Both the position numbers and the translations under genes were made by a program. Below, piece by piece: positions 40,742 to 48,402 of a stretch of 63,509 bases of DNA. Source of the DNA: JANLQX01 sp043775075 (GTDB lineage: Bacteria; Actinomycetota; Acidimicrobiia; Acidimicrobiales; JANYDT01); the NCBI GenBank assembly GCA_043775075.1, contig JAYVSS010000059.1:1-63509 (forward strand). Reading direction: 5' to 3'. The first letter of the stretch is position 1. Each line of letters begins with the position of its first letter. The notes beneath the pieces are model-generated. The model searched no databases. It saw only the letters and a list, made by a program, of their open reading frames with translations, and had not been told where the DNA came from.

Positions 40742-42025
40742 CTAGGAGCCAAACGGGAACGTACGAAGCCAACGACGCAACCGCTGCCAGAGACCGACGA
40801 GGCCGAGGGGGAAGAACCGAAGGAAGAGAACGATCAGGAGCCCGTAGACCAAGTCGACGATGACCGATGCGCTGAATCCACGTTTCGCCGGATCGGTTTG
40901 GACCCCCGGGATGTGTTTGAGCAGTTTTGTCTGGGTCTCGAAGAGTGTTCGGACGGCGTCGAAGAGCGCAGCAAAGGCGATTGCCCCGAGGACCGAGCCG
41001 AGTATCGATCCGACGCCCCCGATAATGATCATGGCCACGAAGTTGATGGAGAAGCCAAGATTGAACGACGACGGGTTGACGTTTCCGAGGAACGACCCGT
41101 ACAGCGCTCCCGCTAAGGCCGCACATGCGCCAGATAGGGCAAACGCCCACATTTTGGTGTAGCGCTGCTCCACTCCGATGACCTCAGCCGAGAGGTCACG
41201 GTCGCGCACGGCCATCATCGCTCGGCCTTGGCGAGATCGCAAAACATTCCGAGCGACGATCACCACGACTCCAACGACAAGCCAGGTGAGCCAGAAGTAC
41301 CCCTGTTTTGAGTTGAAGAAGAAGTTGTTGAAAAAGACGGTTTCACCGGTGTCGCTGGACTTGAAGTCGATAGATTTCCCCGGAACGATCGAGAAAAGAA
41401 AGCCCGGAAGATCGGTACGTGGCGCGGCGTCGCCGCCGGTCAGCGACTCCCAGTTCTTCGCTAGGTGCTCTGCCAGGAAGACGAGAAAGAGTGACACCAT
41501 CGCCAGGTAATTTCCCCGCAAACGCAACGCAAACGGTCCAATGGCGGCGCTCACCAGGGCTCCCAGAACGGCAGCAACCAGGAGCCAAACCGCAGATGGC
41601 ACCTTGCCATCGAGCAGGTCGACGCCGAAATACCCGGTCGAATACGCACCGAGCGAGATAAACGCCGCGTGTCCGAGCGAGATTTGTCCGGTGTTACCGA
41701 TAAGGAGGTTAAGGCCGATCGCCCCGAGGGCATACACCCCGGCATAGACGAAGGTGGTCAGCCATTTCTCGTTCATCGGCAAGCCCGGAACCAGCTGATT
41801 CGGCAGGTGGAGGGACCCGATGCCGAGCCAGGAAAAACCGATAGGAGCGGAAATAAACGTCAACACGCCAACGATGAGACCAACCTTCGAGCCGGTCGTT
41901 TTGAAACGCCGGTGATCGTCGGCGTACGTTGAGGCGAAACGCACCGACGCGTCTCGTCGGGCCCAGGCGACCATCGCCACCACCGAGGCAGCAATGGTCA
42001 ACAGAGTAAAGACTGCACCGCTCAT
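40742..42025 (-). CDS. livM: Branched-chain amino acid ABC transporter permease LivM
   Basis: 427 residues with about ten hydrophobic segments. The family signature appears at GLNLLIGNTGQISLGHAAFISLGAY, with a second conserved block GRAMMAVRDRDLSAEVIGVEQRYTK and the EAA-like region GGVGSILGSVLGAIAFAALFDAV. The N-terminus (~45 residues with one TM, then a charged loop) is longer than in E. coli LivM. Two nt separate its ATG from the livH stop. It forms the membrane channel with LivH. Confidence 0.92.
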   Translation of the reverse strand: MSGAVFTLLTIAASVVAMVAWARRDASVRFASTYADDHRRFKTTGSKVGLIVGVLTFISAPIGFSWLGIGSLHLPNQLVPGLPMNEKWLTTFVYAGVYALGAIGLNLLIGNTGQISLGHAAFISLGAYSTGYFGVDLLDGKVPSAVWLLVAAVLGALVSAAIGPFALRLRGNYLAMVSLFLVFLAEHLAKNWESLTGGDAAPRTDLPGFLFSIVPGKSIDFKSSDTGETVFFNNFFFNSKQGYFWLTWLVVGVVVIVARNVLRSRQGRAMMAVRDRDLSAEVIGVEQRYTKMWAFALSGACAALAGALYGSFLGNVNPSSFNLGFSINFVAMIIIGGVGSILGSVLGAIAFAALFDAVRTLFETQTKLLKHIPGVQTDPAKRGFSASVIVDLVYGLLIVLFLRFFPLGLVGLWQRLRRWLRTFPFGS

Positions 42026-42027
42026 CG

Positions 42028-42972
42028 TCAGACCCTTCGCACTTCTTCAGAGCCGAACAAGCCGGTTGGACGGAACAGAAGAATCGCAATCATCACGATG
42101 AACGGAGTCAGGCGATTCACGTCAAAACCGACGAAGCTTTCGATATGGCTCTCATACGTGGCAGTGAGCTGTTGCACCAGACCAATAATCAGTCCGCCGA
42201 GCACTGCTCCCTCGAGCGAATCGACGCCACCGAGGACCATCGCTGGGAAACCGAACAGGGCGAGCAAGCCCAGCGATGGAGAGACCTGCGTGACTTGCGA
42301 ACCAGCTCCCGAAGCGAGCAGCGTTCCGGCGATGCCCGCGAGAGCACTGGCCAATGCCCACGATAAACCAAAGATCACGTTGGGACTGATGCCCTGGGCA
42401 ATCGCCGCTTCCTGGTCAAAGGCTGTGGCCTTCATTGCGGTGCCCAGCTTGGACCGTTGAAACCCAAAGAAAAAGGCGATGGCAATCGACGCGGTCACCG
42501 CCAGGGTGAACAAATCGATGTGCTTGATGCCCACACCGCCAACTCGGATGAACTTGTCTCCGAACGGGCTATTGAGGTTCGTCGGACTCGTGCCCCAGAT
42601 GCCACTCATCAGCGCACTAATCACCACGCCAACACCGAGGGTCACCATAATTACGGCAAAGACGGGACGGCCACGAAATCCACTGATCACGAATTTGTTG
42701 ACCAGCCATCCGAGTCCTGCCATCAGGAGAGTGGAAATCGGAAGCGCCAGCAGGTAGGGAAGCGCAAGCAAGTGAGGCGGCGAATCAAAGAGCAGCCCTT
42801 TGACCGGGCCACTGAGTGCATACGTTAGGTACGCACCGAGGGTCAGAAATGCCCCTTGCCCAAAGTTCAGTGTGTGCGTTGACCGATAGATGATCACGTA
42901 ACCGAGAGCGATCAAGCTATAGAGACCGCCGAGCGCCACCCCGGAAACGACAGCGTTGAGAAACTGCGTCAC
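42028..42972 (-). CDS. livH: Branched-chain amino acid ABC transporter permease LivH
   Basis: 314 residues from GTG at 42972 (GTGA overlap with the AMP-binding-like gene). Conserved sequences are LNAVVSGVALGGLYSLIALGYVIIY, TLNFGQGAFLTLGAYLTYAL and SWALASALAGIAGTLLA, followed by LGGVDSLEGAVLGGLIIG. Eight or so membrane segments. The open frame upstream to 43182 is overlap with the neighbouring gene and is not part of it. Confidence 0.93.
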   Translation of the reverse strand: MTQFLNAVVSGVALGGLYSLIALGYVIIYRSTHTLNFGQGAFLTLGAYLTYALSGPVKGLLFDSPPHLLALPYLLALPISTLLMAGLGWLVNKFVISGFRGRPVFAVIMVTLGVGVVISALMSGIWGTSPTNLNSPFGDKFIRVGGVGIKHIDLFTLAVTASIAIAFFFGFQRSKLGTAMKATAFDQEAAIAQGISPNVIFGLSWALASALAGIAGTLLASGAGSQVTQVSPSLGLLALFGFPAMVLGGVDSLEGAVLGGLIIGLVQQLTATYESHIESFVGFDVNRLTPFIVMIAILLFRPTGLFGSEEVRRV

Positions 42973-44267
42973 GACTGCGCCCCCGCACGAGCCGCCAGGA
43001 GCGACGACTGAACCCGACTGACGATGCGGCCGGCGACCGGCTCCAGAGCAACCAACGGAACCCCTAACTGACCGAGGAATGCGATTCCTGCGTCCGGCAC
43101 TGAATTGCTCGCTACGAGCGACTGCGCCCGCCCCAGTCCGTATCGACGGCGAATGGGCACCGCGACCGCGCCCGGCACCCACGCAAGCAGAAGGATCGAA
43201 ACGATCCCGAGGACGGCAAGGACGAGCAGCCGCAACCAGTCGTTCAACCCGGTCGAAACGAGCAGGAAAACGAACGAGACGACGGACATGGCAAGGCCGA
43301 TGAGTCGGCTTGGCGAGAACGCCGACCCGTGGCGCGCCGTGAGGCGCGGGGCCGATTCCGATAAGCCTTTTCCGAGAACAAACTTCTTTATGCCGGTGGT
43401 CTCAACGTGTCGCTTCTGCGCATCGGCGGCTATTCCGGCGAGCCAACGACCCGACGGACGGAGATGGGTGGGCTGGACCTGAGCAACTTCGGACGGTCCA
43501 AGGACGCCTCCCTCGCCAAAGACGACGGTGGCGCCAGTCAGTACCGCAGCCCCGACCGAAAGCACCTGCTCGTCGGCCTCGGACAGCGACCGCTGCGCCA
43601 AAATTGTGCTGTCTGGCTGGAGGCGAAGCGAAGTGGCTGCTGAGGTCGCCGCGGCGATGAGCTCGGCGTGAGTTGATTCCGTTAAGACGACGTCGTTGCC
43701 AACGATCGAGCCCAGTCGGACCGCAACTTCGCCGGCGGAGCGCGCTGCGGCGAGGGCCAGCCACGATGCTTCGGGCCCGGCATCGTCGATAAGTTGGCGC
43801 ATCGTGGAGCGCGTGGCCCGATCCACCCGGCCAGCCATCTCCAGCTCCCGCAGACCACGGGTGGCAACGACCACAACGACCGCCGGGCTGGGCGTTTTAC
43901 CGTCGAAGAACTTGTCGTACTGCTCTTGATCGCCGACGATCACGACATTTGCCCCTTGCTCGCGGACCAGCGCAGCCGTCGTTTCCGGGGAGTAATCCGG
44001 AGGCAGCACCAGTGCCACGGCACCGAGTCCGACTACGGCATGTTCCGCTGCGAGGAGTTCCAGGCAATCGTCGCCAATAATGGCGACCACATCACCGGGT
44101 TTTACTCCCTTTGCCGCCAACCCATTGCCGATCCGCGCCGCATCGTCTCGTAGCCCGGTCCAGGTGATCGGCGTCCAGATGCCGAGCCGACGCTGGCGTA
44201 CGGCGATGGCATTCGGTGTGGCCGCACACCGCTCGAACAGCAACCCCGAAAGTGTCTCTGCGCTCAT
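42969..44267 (-). CDS. Degenerate AMP-binding (acyl-CoA synthetase-like) protein with C-terminal membrane helices
   Basis: 432 residues from the ATG at 44267 (AGGGA upstream). Residues ~1-120 align well with the N-domain of AMP-forming synthetases (LFERCAATPNAIAVRQRRLG, KGVKPGDVVAIIGDDCLELL, LGAVALVLPPDYSPE). The Ser/Thr/Gly/Lys P-loop (SGTTGxPKG) is missing: the matching place reads RLGSIVGNDVVLTESTH. The C-terminal adenylation lid is replaced by two membrane helices (LIGLAMSVVSFVFLLVS, LRLLVLAVLGIVSILLLAWVPGAV) and a short tail. It is probably not an active ligase. It lies within the liv operon, where intact synthetase genes often occur. Confidence 0.75.
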   Translation of the reverse strand: MSAETLSGLLFERCAATPNAIAVRQRRLGIWTPITWTGLRDDAARIGNGLAAKGVKPGDVVAIIGDDCLELLAAEHAVVGLGAVALVLPPDYSPETTAALVREQGANVVIVGDQEQYDKFFDGKTPSPAVVVVVATRGLRELEMAGRVDRATRSTMRQLIDDAGPEASWLALAAARSAGEVAVRLGSIVGNDVVLTESTHAELIAAATSAATSLRLQPDSTILAQRSLSEADEQVLSVGAAVLTGATVVFGEGGVLGPSEVAQVQPTHLRPSGRWLAGIAADAQKRHVETTGIKKFVLGKGLSESAPRLTARHGSAFSPSRLIGLAMSVVSFVFLLVSTGLNDWLRLLVLAVLGIVSILLLAWVPGAVAVPIRRRYGLGRAQSLVASNSVPDAGIAFLGQLGVPLVALEPVAGRIVSRVQSSLLAARAGAQS

Positions 44268-44347
44268 GCTGGCGTCCCTAAATATGCCTCGCTTGATCGC
44301 GCCCGACACGAACCCGTCGTCATGCTGGCGTTCCTAAATATGCCTCG
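44264..44347 (-). repeat. 28-bp direct repeat of the livG 3' end
   Basis: 44264-44291 and 44320-44347 match over 28 bp with one mismatch, at a 56-bp period. Both copies carry the codons for EAYLGTPA, the stop TGA and the overlapping ATG. The copy at 44320 is the true livG end. The copy at 44264 supplies the start codon and the AGGGA site of the downstream gene. Confidence 0.95.
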
Positions 44348-45135
44348 ATGACGCGATGATCGGCCTTGATTTCCGCTGGCCTTCCTTGGGCGATTTTTTG
44401 GCCGAAATCGAGCACCATGATCCGTTCGGCGACCTGCATCACCATATGCATATCGTGCTCGACGAGGATCATCGAGATACCGAGAGCGTCCTTGGTTTCC
44501 AAGATATAGCGAGCCATGTCCTCGGTCTCGGTGGCGTTCATCCCAGCTACGGGTTCGTCCAGCAGCAGCAGTTTCGGCTCCATGCACAACGCACGAGCGA
44601 GCTCCATACGCTTTTGCACTCCGTACGGCAGCGAACCAACAGACTGGCCTCGGTAAATGTGGAGATCGAGCAGTTTCATGATTTCTTCCACCCGCCTCCG
44701 GTGAACGATTTCTTCGCGCTTGGCTATGCCCGTGAACAGCATGCCGGCGAGGAAGCCACCCTTCATCAAATGATGGCGACCGAGCATCAGGTTGGCGACC
44801 ACGTCGAGGTTGGGAAACAACCCAATATTCTGGAAGGTGCGGGCAATTCCTTGAGCCACGGTGAACGGTGGCTTGGTGCCGATGATTTCCACGCCGTCGA
44901 TCTTGATCGAGCCTTCTTGGGGGCGATAGACGGCGTTGAGGCAATTAAAAATTGAGGTTTTTCCTGCCCCATTTGGGCCAATCACGGCGAAAAGTTCGTT
45001 GCGAGCGACGGTAAAACTCACCCCGTTGATCGCCGTGACGCCGCCAAAGCGCATGGTGATTCCGTCTACCACGAGCAGCGGGGACGTGTCCGCATACCGC
45101 CCAGGCAGCGTGGAGGTCTGGCCGAGCACAGTCAT
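44320..45135 (-). CDS. livG: Branched-chain amino acid ABC transporter ATP-binding protein LivG
   Basis: 271 residues. Walker A is AVIGPNGAGKTSIFNCLN, the signature LPYGVQKRMELARAL, Walker B LLLLDEPVAGMN, and the switch His is in ILVEHDMHMVM. The C-terminal element RVIEAYLGTPA is the LivG-specific tail. It starts in an ATGA overlap with livF. The N-terminus has ~22 residues before the family core LLVVDGITMRFGG. Its last codons are duplicated just downstream. Confidence 0.95.
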   Translation of the reverse strand: MTVLGQTSTLPGRYADTSPLLVVDGITMRFGGVTAINGVSFTVARNELFAVIGPNGAGKTSIFNCLNAVYRPQEGSIKIDGVEIIGTKPPFTVAQGIARTFQNIGLFPNLDVVANLMLGRHHLMKGGFLAGMLFTGIAKREEIVHRRRVEEIMKLLDLHIYRGQSVGSLPYGVQKRMELARALCMEPKLLLLDEPVAGMNATETEDMARYILETKDALGISMILVEHDMHMVMQVAERIMVLDFGQKIAQGRPAEIKADHRVIEAYLGTPA

Positions 45136-45941
45136 GCGGTGTACTCCCGAGTGCGGCGGTAGGACTTGAGGCTGCGGTAGGAGGTTTCGTGGGAGTCGCC
45201 GCCGAGATACAGCGCTTCGATCTCGGGGTCGTGGAGGAGGTCAATCCCCCGTCCTTCTTTGGCCACCCGCCCGGTTTCCAAGACGTAGGCATAGTCGGCA
45301 ACGGCGAGGGCCTTGGCAGCGTTCTGTTCAACGATGAGCACGCTGACGCCGTCGGCGTTGATGGCCTTCACGATGTCAAAAATTTGCTCGACGATGAGTG
45401 GAGCGAGCCCGAGGGACGGTTCGTCCAGGAGGAGGAGACGGGGGGCAGCCATGAGCGCCCGGCCGATCGCCAACATTTGCTGCTCGCCACCGGACATGTA
45501 TCCGGCCACCTGCTTCCGGCGCTCCGCCAGTCGGGGGAACAGTCCCATAACCTTGTCGTACGAATCCTTGATGCCCGCTTTGTCCTTGCGGGTGTACGCA
45601 CCTGACTTCAGGTTCTCGTCGACGGTAAGCGGGGCAAAGATTCGTCGCCCTTCCATGACCTGGGCCATACCTGCGCGCACCAGCGCCGAGGTGTCGCCAG
45701 CGGTCGTGTCCTGCCCGTCGAAGCTGACGCGGCCCGCCGTGATTGCCCCGTTTTGGTAGAGCAGTAACCCGGAAATGGCCCGGAGCAAGGTGGTTTTCCC
45801 TGCGCCGTTCGCTCCCAGGATGGCCACCACGGCGCCCGTTGGGACGTTCAGTGTCACCCCACGGAGGACCTGAATGGCCCCGCCGTAGACAACTTCAACG
45901 TTTTGCGTTTCAAGAATGGGAGAGTTGGTGACTCGGGTCAC
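45132..45941 (-). CDS. livF: Branched-chain amino acid ABC transporter ATP-binding protein LivF
   Basis: 269 residues, GTG start at 45941. Walker A AILGANGAGKTTLLRAISG, signature MSGGEQQMLAIGRALM, Walker B LLLLDEPSLGLAP, switch His position replaced by Gln in VLIVEQNAAKAL (normal for LivF). It is the first gene of the liv operon (livF, livG, AMP-binding-like, livH, livM, livK), an unusual order since the binding-protein gene comes last. Divergent from the TerB/AAA+ operon, with a 125-nt shared intergenic space. Confidence 0.94.
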   Translation of the reverse strand: MTRVTNSPILETQNVEVVYGGAIQVLRGVTLNVPTGAVVAILGANGAGKTTLLRAISGLLLYQNGAITAGRVSFDGQDTTAGDTSALVRAGMAQVMEGRRIFAPLTVDENLKSGAYTRKDKAGIKDSYDKVMGLFPRLAERRKQVAGYMSGGEQQMLAIGRALMAAPRLLLLDEPSLGLAPLIVEQIFDIVKAINADGVSVLIVEQNAAKALAVADYAYVLETGRVAKEGRGIDLLHDPEIEALYLGGDSHETSYRSLKSYRRTREYTA

Positions 45942-46066
45942 AGGCCGTCATGATGGCACACCCCATCGGCGCACACTCGCCAACGTCTTCGAAGCAATCG
46001 TGGTACCTGCACCGCCGAGCGATTTGACCTGGGCAAACGTCGGAGAAGGACGACGCGAGAGAATCG

Positions 46067-47602
46067 GTGTGCGAACATTTGTGCGTGGTGTCGCCCGGAT
46101 CTCAGGTACTCACTTCAACCGTCGAGGGGTTCGTCACGCCGATTGCCCGGGTGGTTCACGACTTAGCCATGCGGTCCGGTCGACCTTCGTCGGTCAACCG
46201 CGCGAACGACGACGTAACTCTTGAGGCGTTCAACCTCTGCTGCGCCATGGTCGACGCCGACGGCCGCCACACTGACGACGAACTATGGGCCCTTCTCGCC
46301 ACGTTCGGGCCGCGATTTCCCACACAACTGGCGATGGCGTCGCCCGATGATGTGCGGCGCTCCGGCCTTCTCGTGGGGAAACGAACATGGCTCGAAGCGC
46401 CATCAGCGTTGTTCGATCTCCTCCTCCACGCCGACGCTGGCGAACAAACGACCAACGCCTGGACGTATTACTCGGGCGCCATGGCCCTGGCCCAGCTCGT
46501 CGTTGCCCTCGATACCCGTCCCACCCAGACTGAGCTCGCCGCCCTGGATGCCTTCCGGACGATGGCGGTGCAGGCCATGGAGAGTAGGGGCATCAGCCGA
46601 TCGGGCGTCCGCCGGCCAACCCCATCAACGGGATCACCGCAGACTACGTCGGGTGCGAGCTCGGTTCCCGCCGCACACGAACCGCCAGAAGCCAAACCGC
46701 TTCCCCCGCCAGAGCCCATCGACGACCTGCTGGCCGAGCTGGATGCTCTGGTCGGCTTGACCGGGGTGAAGACCGAAGTGAAGCTGGTGACCAACTTGCT
46801 GCAGGTCCAGCGCCTACGTAAAGAACACGACCTTCCGGTGGTGGAAACGAGCAAGCACCTCGTGTTCACTGGAAATCCCGGTACCGGCAAGACCACCGTC
46901 GCCCGCCTTCTTGCCCGGATTTACCGATCCCTCGGCGTGGTCGAAAAGGGTCAGTTGGTCGAGACTGACCGCTCACAACTCGTCGCCGGGTTTGTTGGTC
47001 AGACGGCAATCAAGGTCACCGCAATGTTCGACGAAGCCGACGGCGGGATTCTCCTCATCGACGAGGCCTACGCCCTGGCTCGCGGCGGGGCGAACGACTT
47101 CGGCCGCGAGGCGATCGACAGCATCGTCAAGCTCATTGAGGATCGACGCGATCGCCTTGCCGTCATCGCCGCTGGCTATCCGGATGAAATGGATACCTTC
47201 ATCGATGCCAATCCAGGTTTGCGCTCTCGCTTTCCCAAGGTCATCGGCTTCGCCGATTATTCGAACGACGAACTCTTCGCCATTTTTTCATCCCTCTGCA
47301 AAAAGAACCGATACGAACCAACCGCTGACGCGACCGAGAAACTTCGCGGCCTGTTCGCCTCGCTACCACGCAATAAGGGATTCGGGAACGGGCGCCTCGT
47401 GCGCAATCTGTTTGAGGATGCCGTTGCTCGCCAAGCCTCGCGGCTCATGGCGACGGGGGCCGATGCCCAGCCGTCAGCCGAAGAACTCCAGTGCCTGGAA
47501 GCATCCGACGTGGGCGAGCGCGTGCTTGGTGCCCCACCCGAAGCCGCAGAAGCGGCCGAAGACGATGTCCACGCCGCGTCGGCCGGACGCATCGCCCGAT
47601 GA
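46067..47602 (+). CDS. TerB-like domain fused to CbbX/EccA-type AAA+ ATPase
   Basis: 511 residues. Residues ~50-80 read VTLEAFNLCCAMVDADGRHTDDEL, close to the TerB core (helix, DG, acidic helix). A helical part continues to ~170, then a Pro/Ser linker. The AAA+ domain is CbbX-like: LDALVGLTGVKTEVKLVTNLLQ, Walker A TGNPGTGKTTVARLLA (residues 269-277), GFVGQTAIKVTAMFDEADGG, Walker B ILLIDEAYALARGG (328-335), GYPDEMDTFIDANPGLRSRFP. GTG start without an obvious RBS, so the N-terminus is uncertain. It heads the stress-type operon and overlaps the next gene by ATGA. Confidence 0.85.
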   Translation: MCEHLCVVSPGSQVLTSTVEGFVTPIARVVHDLAMRSGRPSSVNRANDDVTLEAFNLCCAMVDADGRHTDDELWALLATFGPRFPTQLAMASPDDVRRSGLLVGKRTWLEAPSALFDLLLHADAGEQTTNAWTYYSGAMALAQLVVALDTRPTQTELAALDAFRTMAVQAMESRGISRSGVRRPTPSTGSPQTTSGASSVPAAHEPPEAKPLPPPEPIDDLLAELDALVGLTGVKTEVKLVTNLLQVQRLRKEHDLPVVETSKHLVFTGNPGTGKTTVARLLARIYRSLGVVEKGQLVETDRSQLVAGFVGQTAIKVTAMFDEADGGILLIDEAYALARGGANDFGREAIDSIVKLIEDRRDRLAVIAAGYPDEMDTFIDANPGLRSRFPKVIGFADYSNDELFAIFSSLCKKNRYEPTADATEKLRGLFASLPRNKGFGNGRLVRNLFEDAVARQASRLMATGADAQPSAEELQCLEASDVGERVLGAPPEAAEAAEDDVHAASAGRIAR

Positions 47603-48402
47603 AGCGGGTGCTCGCTGCGCTCGTCGCGGTAGTGCTTATTGGCGCAGGATTCTTCGCTCATGCCAAGCGCACCGACCCCGAACGGGGACGGGCGCCGCTG
47701 CAACTGTGGTGTGTGGCCGACGCCGCCAGCGTGTGCCAGGCCGTCCAGTCCAAGGCCTCCGGCCGAGTCGTCGTCACCATCGCCTCGCCGCTCCAAGTGG
47801 AACCGGCGTTGGCCGCAAACAAGCCCATCGACGCCATCGTCACCTCGCCCGCCTGGATCAAGTCGCTCGATGACCAATCGCGGCTTCGGGTGCAAACGCC
47901 CCTGGCCTCGGCGGCTGTCGTGGTCGCCCAGCGCTCAGGTGCCACTGGATGTGTGGACCTCACCTGCCTCGTAGAACCGAAAACTCGAGCGGCCCTCCCG
48001 AAGGCCGACACGCTGGCCGCGTCGATCGTGGCGGCGGGCGGGATCAAGGACAAAACCGAAGAGGAAATTCCCAGTCAGATCATCGAACACCTACGGGCCG
48101 GGGGCGCCGGAACAGCCGGGTTCGATCCGCTGACCGCACTGGTCAACGCCGGGTTGATCGCCGCCGTCGTGACCCTGAAACCATCGACCGGTGGACTGGC
48201 CAACGTGACCGTCCGGCCCGTAAGCCCAAGTGCGTCGTTAGAACTCGATCTGGGATGGATAACCGAGGACCCGCGCCTTGACGACCTTGGGCGCCGTCTC
48301 ACCACCGAATTTCGCCGGCAGGGTTGGGATGCCTCGATCGCGTCACCTCCGGGACCGGACTCGACCGCAACGCTTGCTGCATACGGAATACTGAATCGAT
48401 GA
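47599..48402 (+). CDS. Membrane-anchored substrate-binding-like protein
   Basis: 267 residues from the ATG at 47599, overlapping the ATPase stop. An N-terminal membrane helix/signal (RVLAALVAVVLIGAGFFAHA) precedes an extracytoplasmic domain: LQLWCVADAASVCQAVQ, then VVTIASPLQVEPALAANKPIDAIVTSPAWI and RLRVQTPLASAAVVVAQRSG, the order seen in extracellular solute-binding-like folds. Four Cys may form disulfides. No lipobox. Coupled to the VWA lipoprotein by ATGA, so the two probably act together outside the membrane. Confidence 0.7.
   Translation: MKRVLAALVAVVLIGAGFFAHAKRTDPERGRAPLQLWCVADAASVCQAVQSKASGRVVVTIASPLQVEPALAANKPIDAIVTSPAWIKSLDDQSRLRVQTPLASAAVVVAQRSGATGCVDLTCLVEPKTRAALPKADTLAASIVAAGGIKDKTEEEIPSQIIEHLRAGGAGTAGFDPLTALVNAGLIAAVVTLKPSTGGLANVTVRPVSPSASLELDLGWITEDPRLDDLGRRLTTEFRRQGWDASIASPPGPDSTATLAAYGILNR

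Noticed and set aside
42973..43182. Longer LivH starting at 43182
   Set aside because: The added residues are Arg/Gly-rich and overlap the upstream gene; GTG at 42972 forms a GTGA overlap and begins the permease family.
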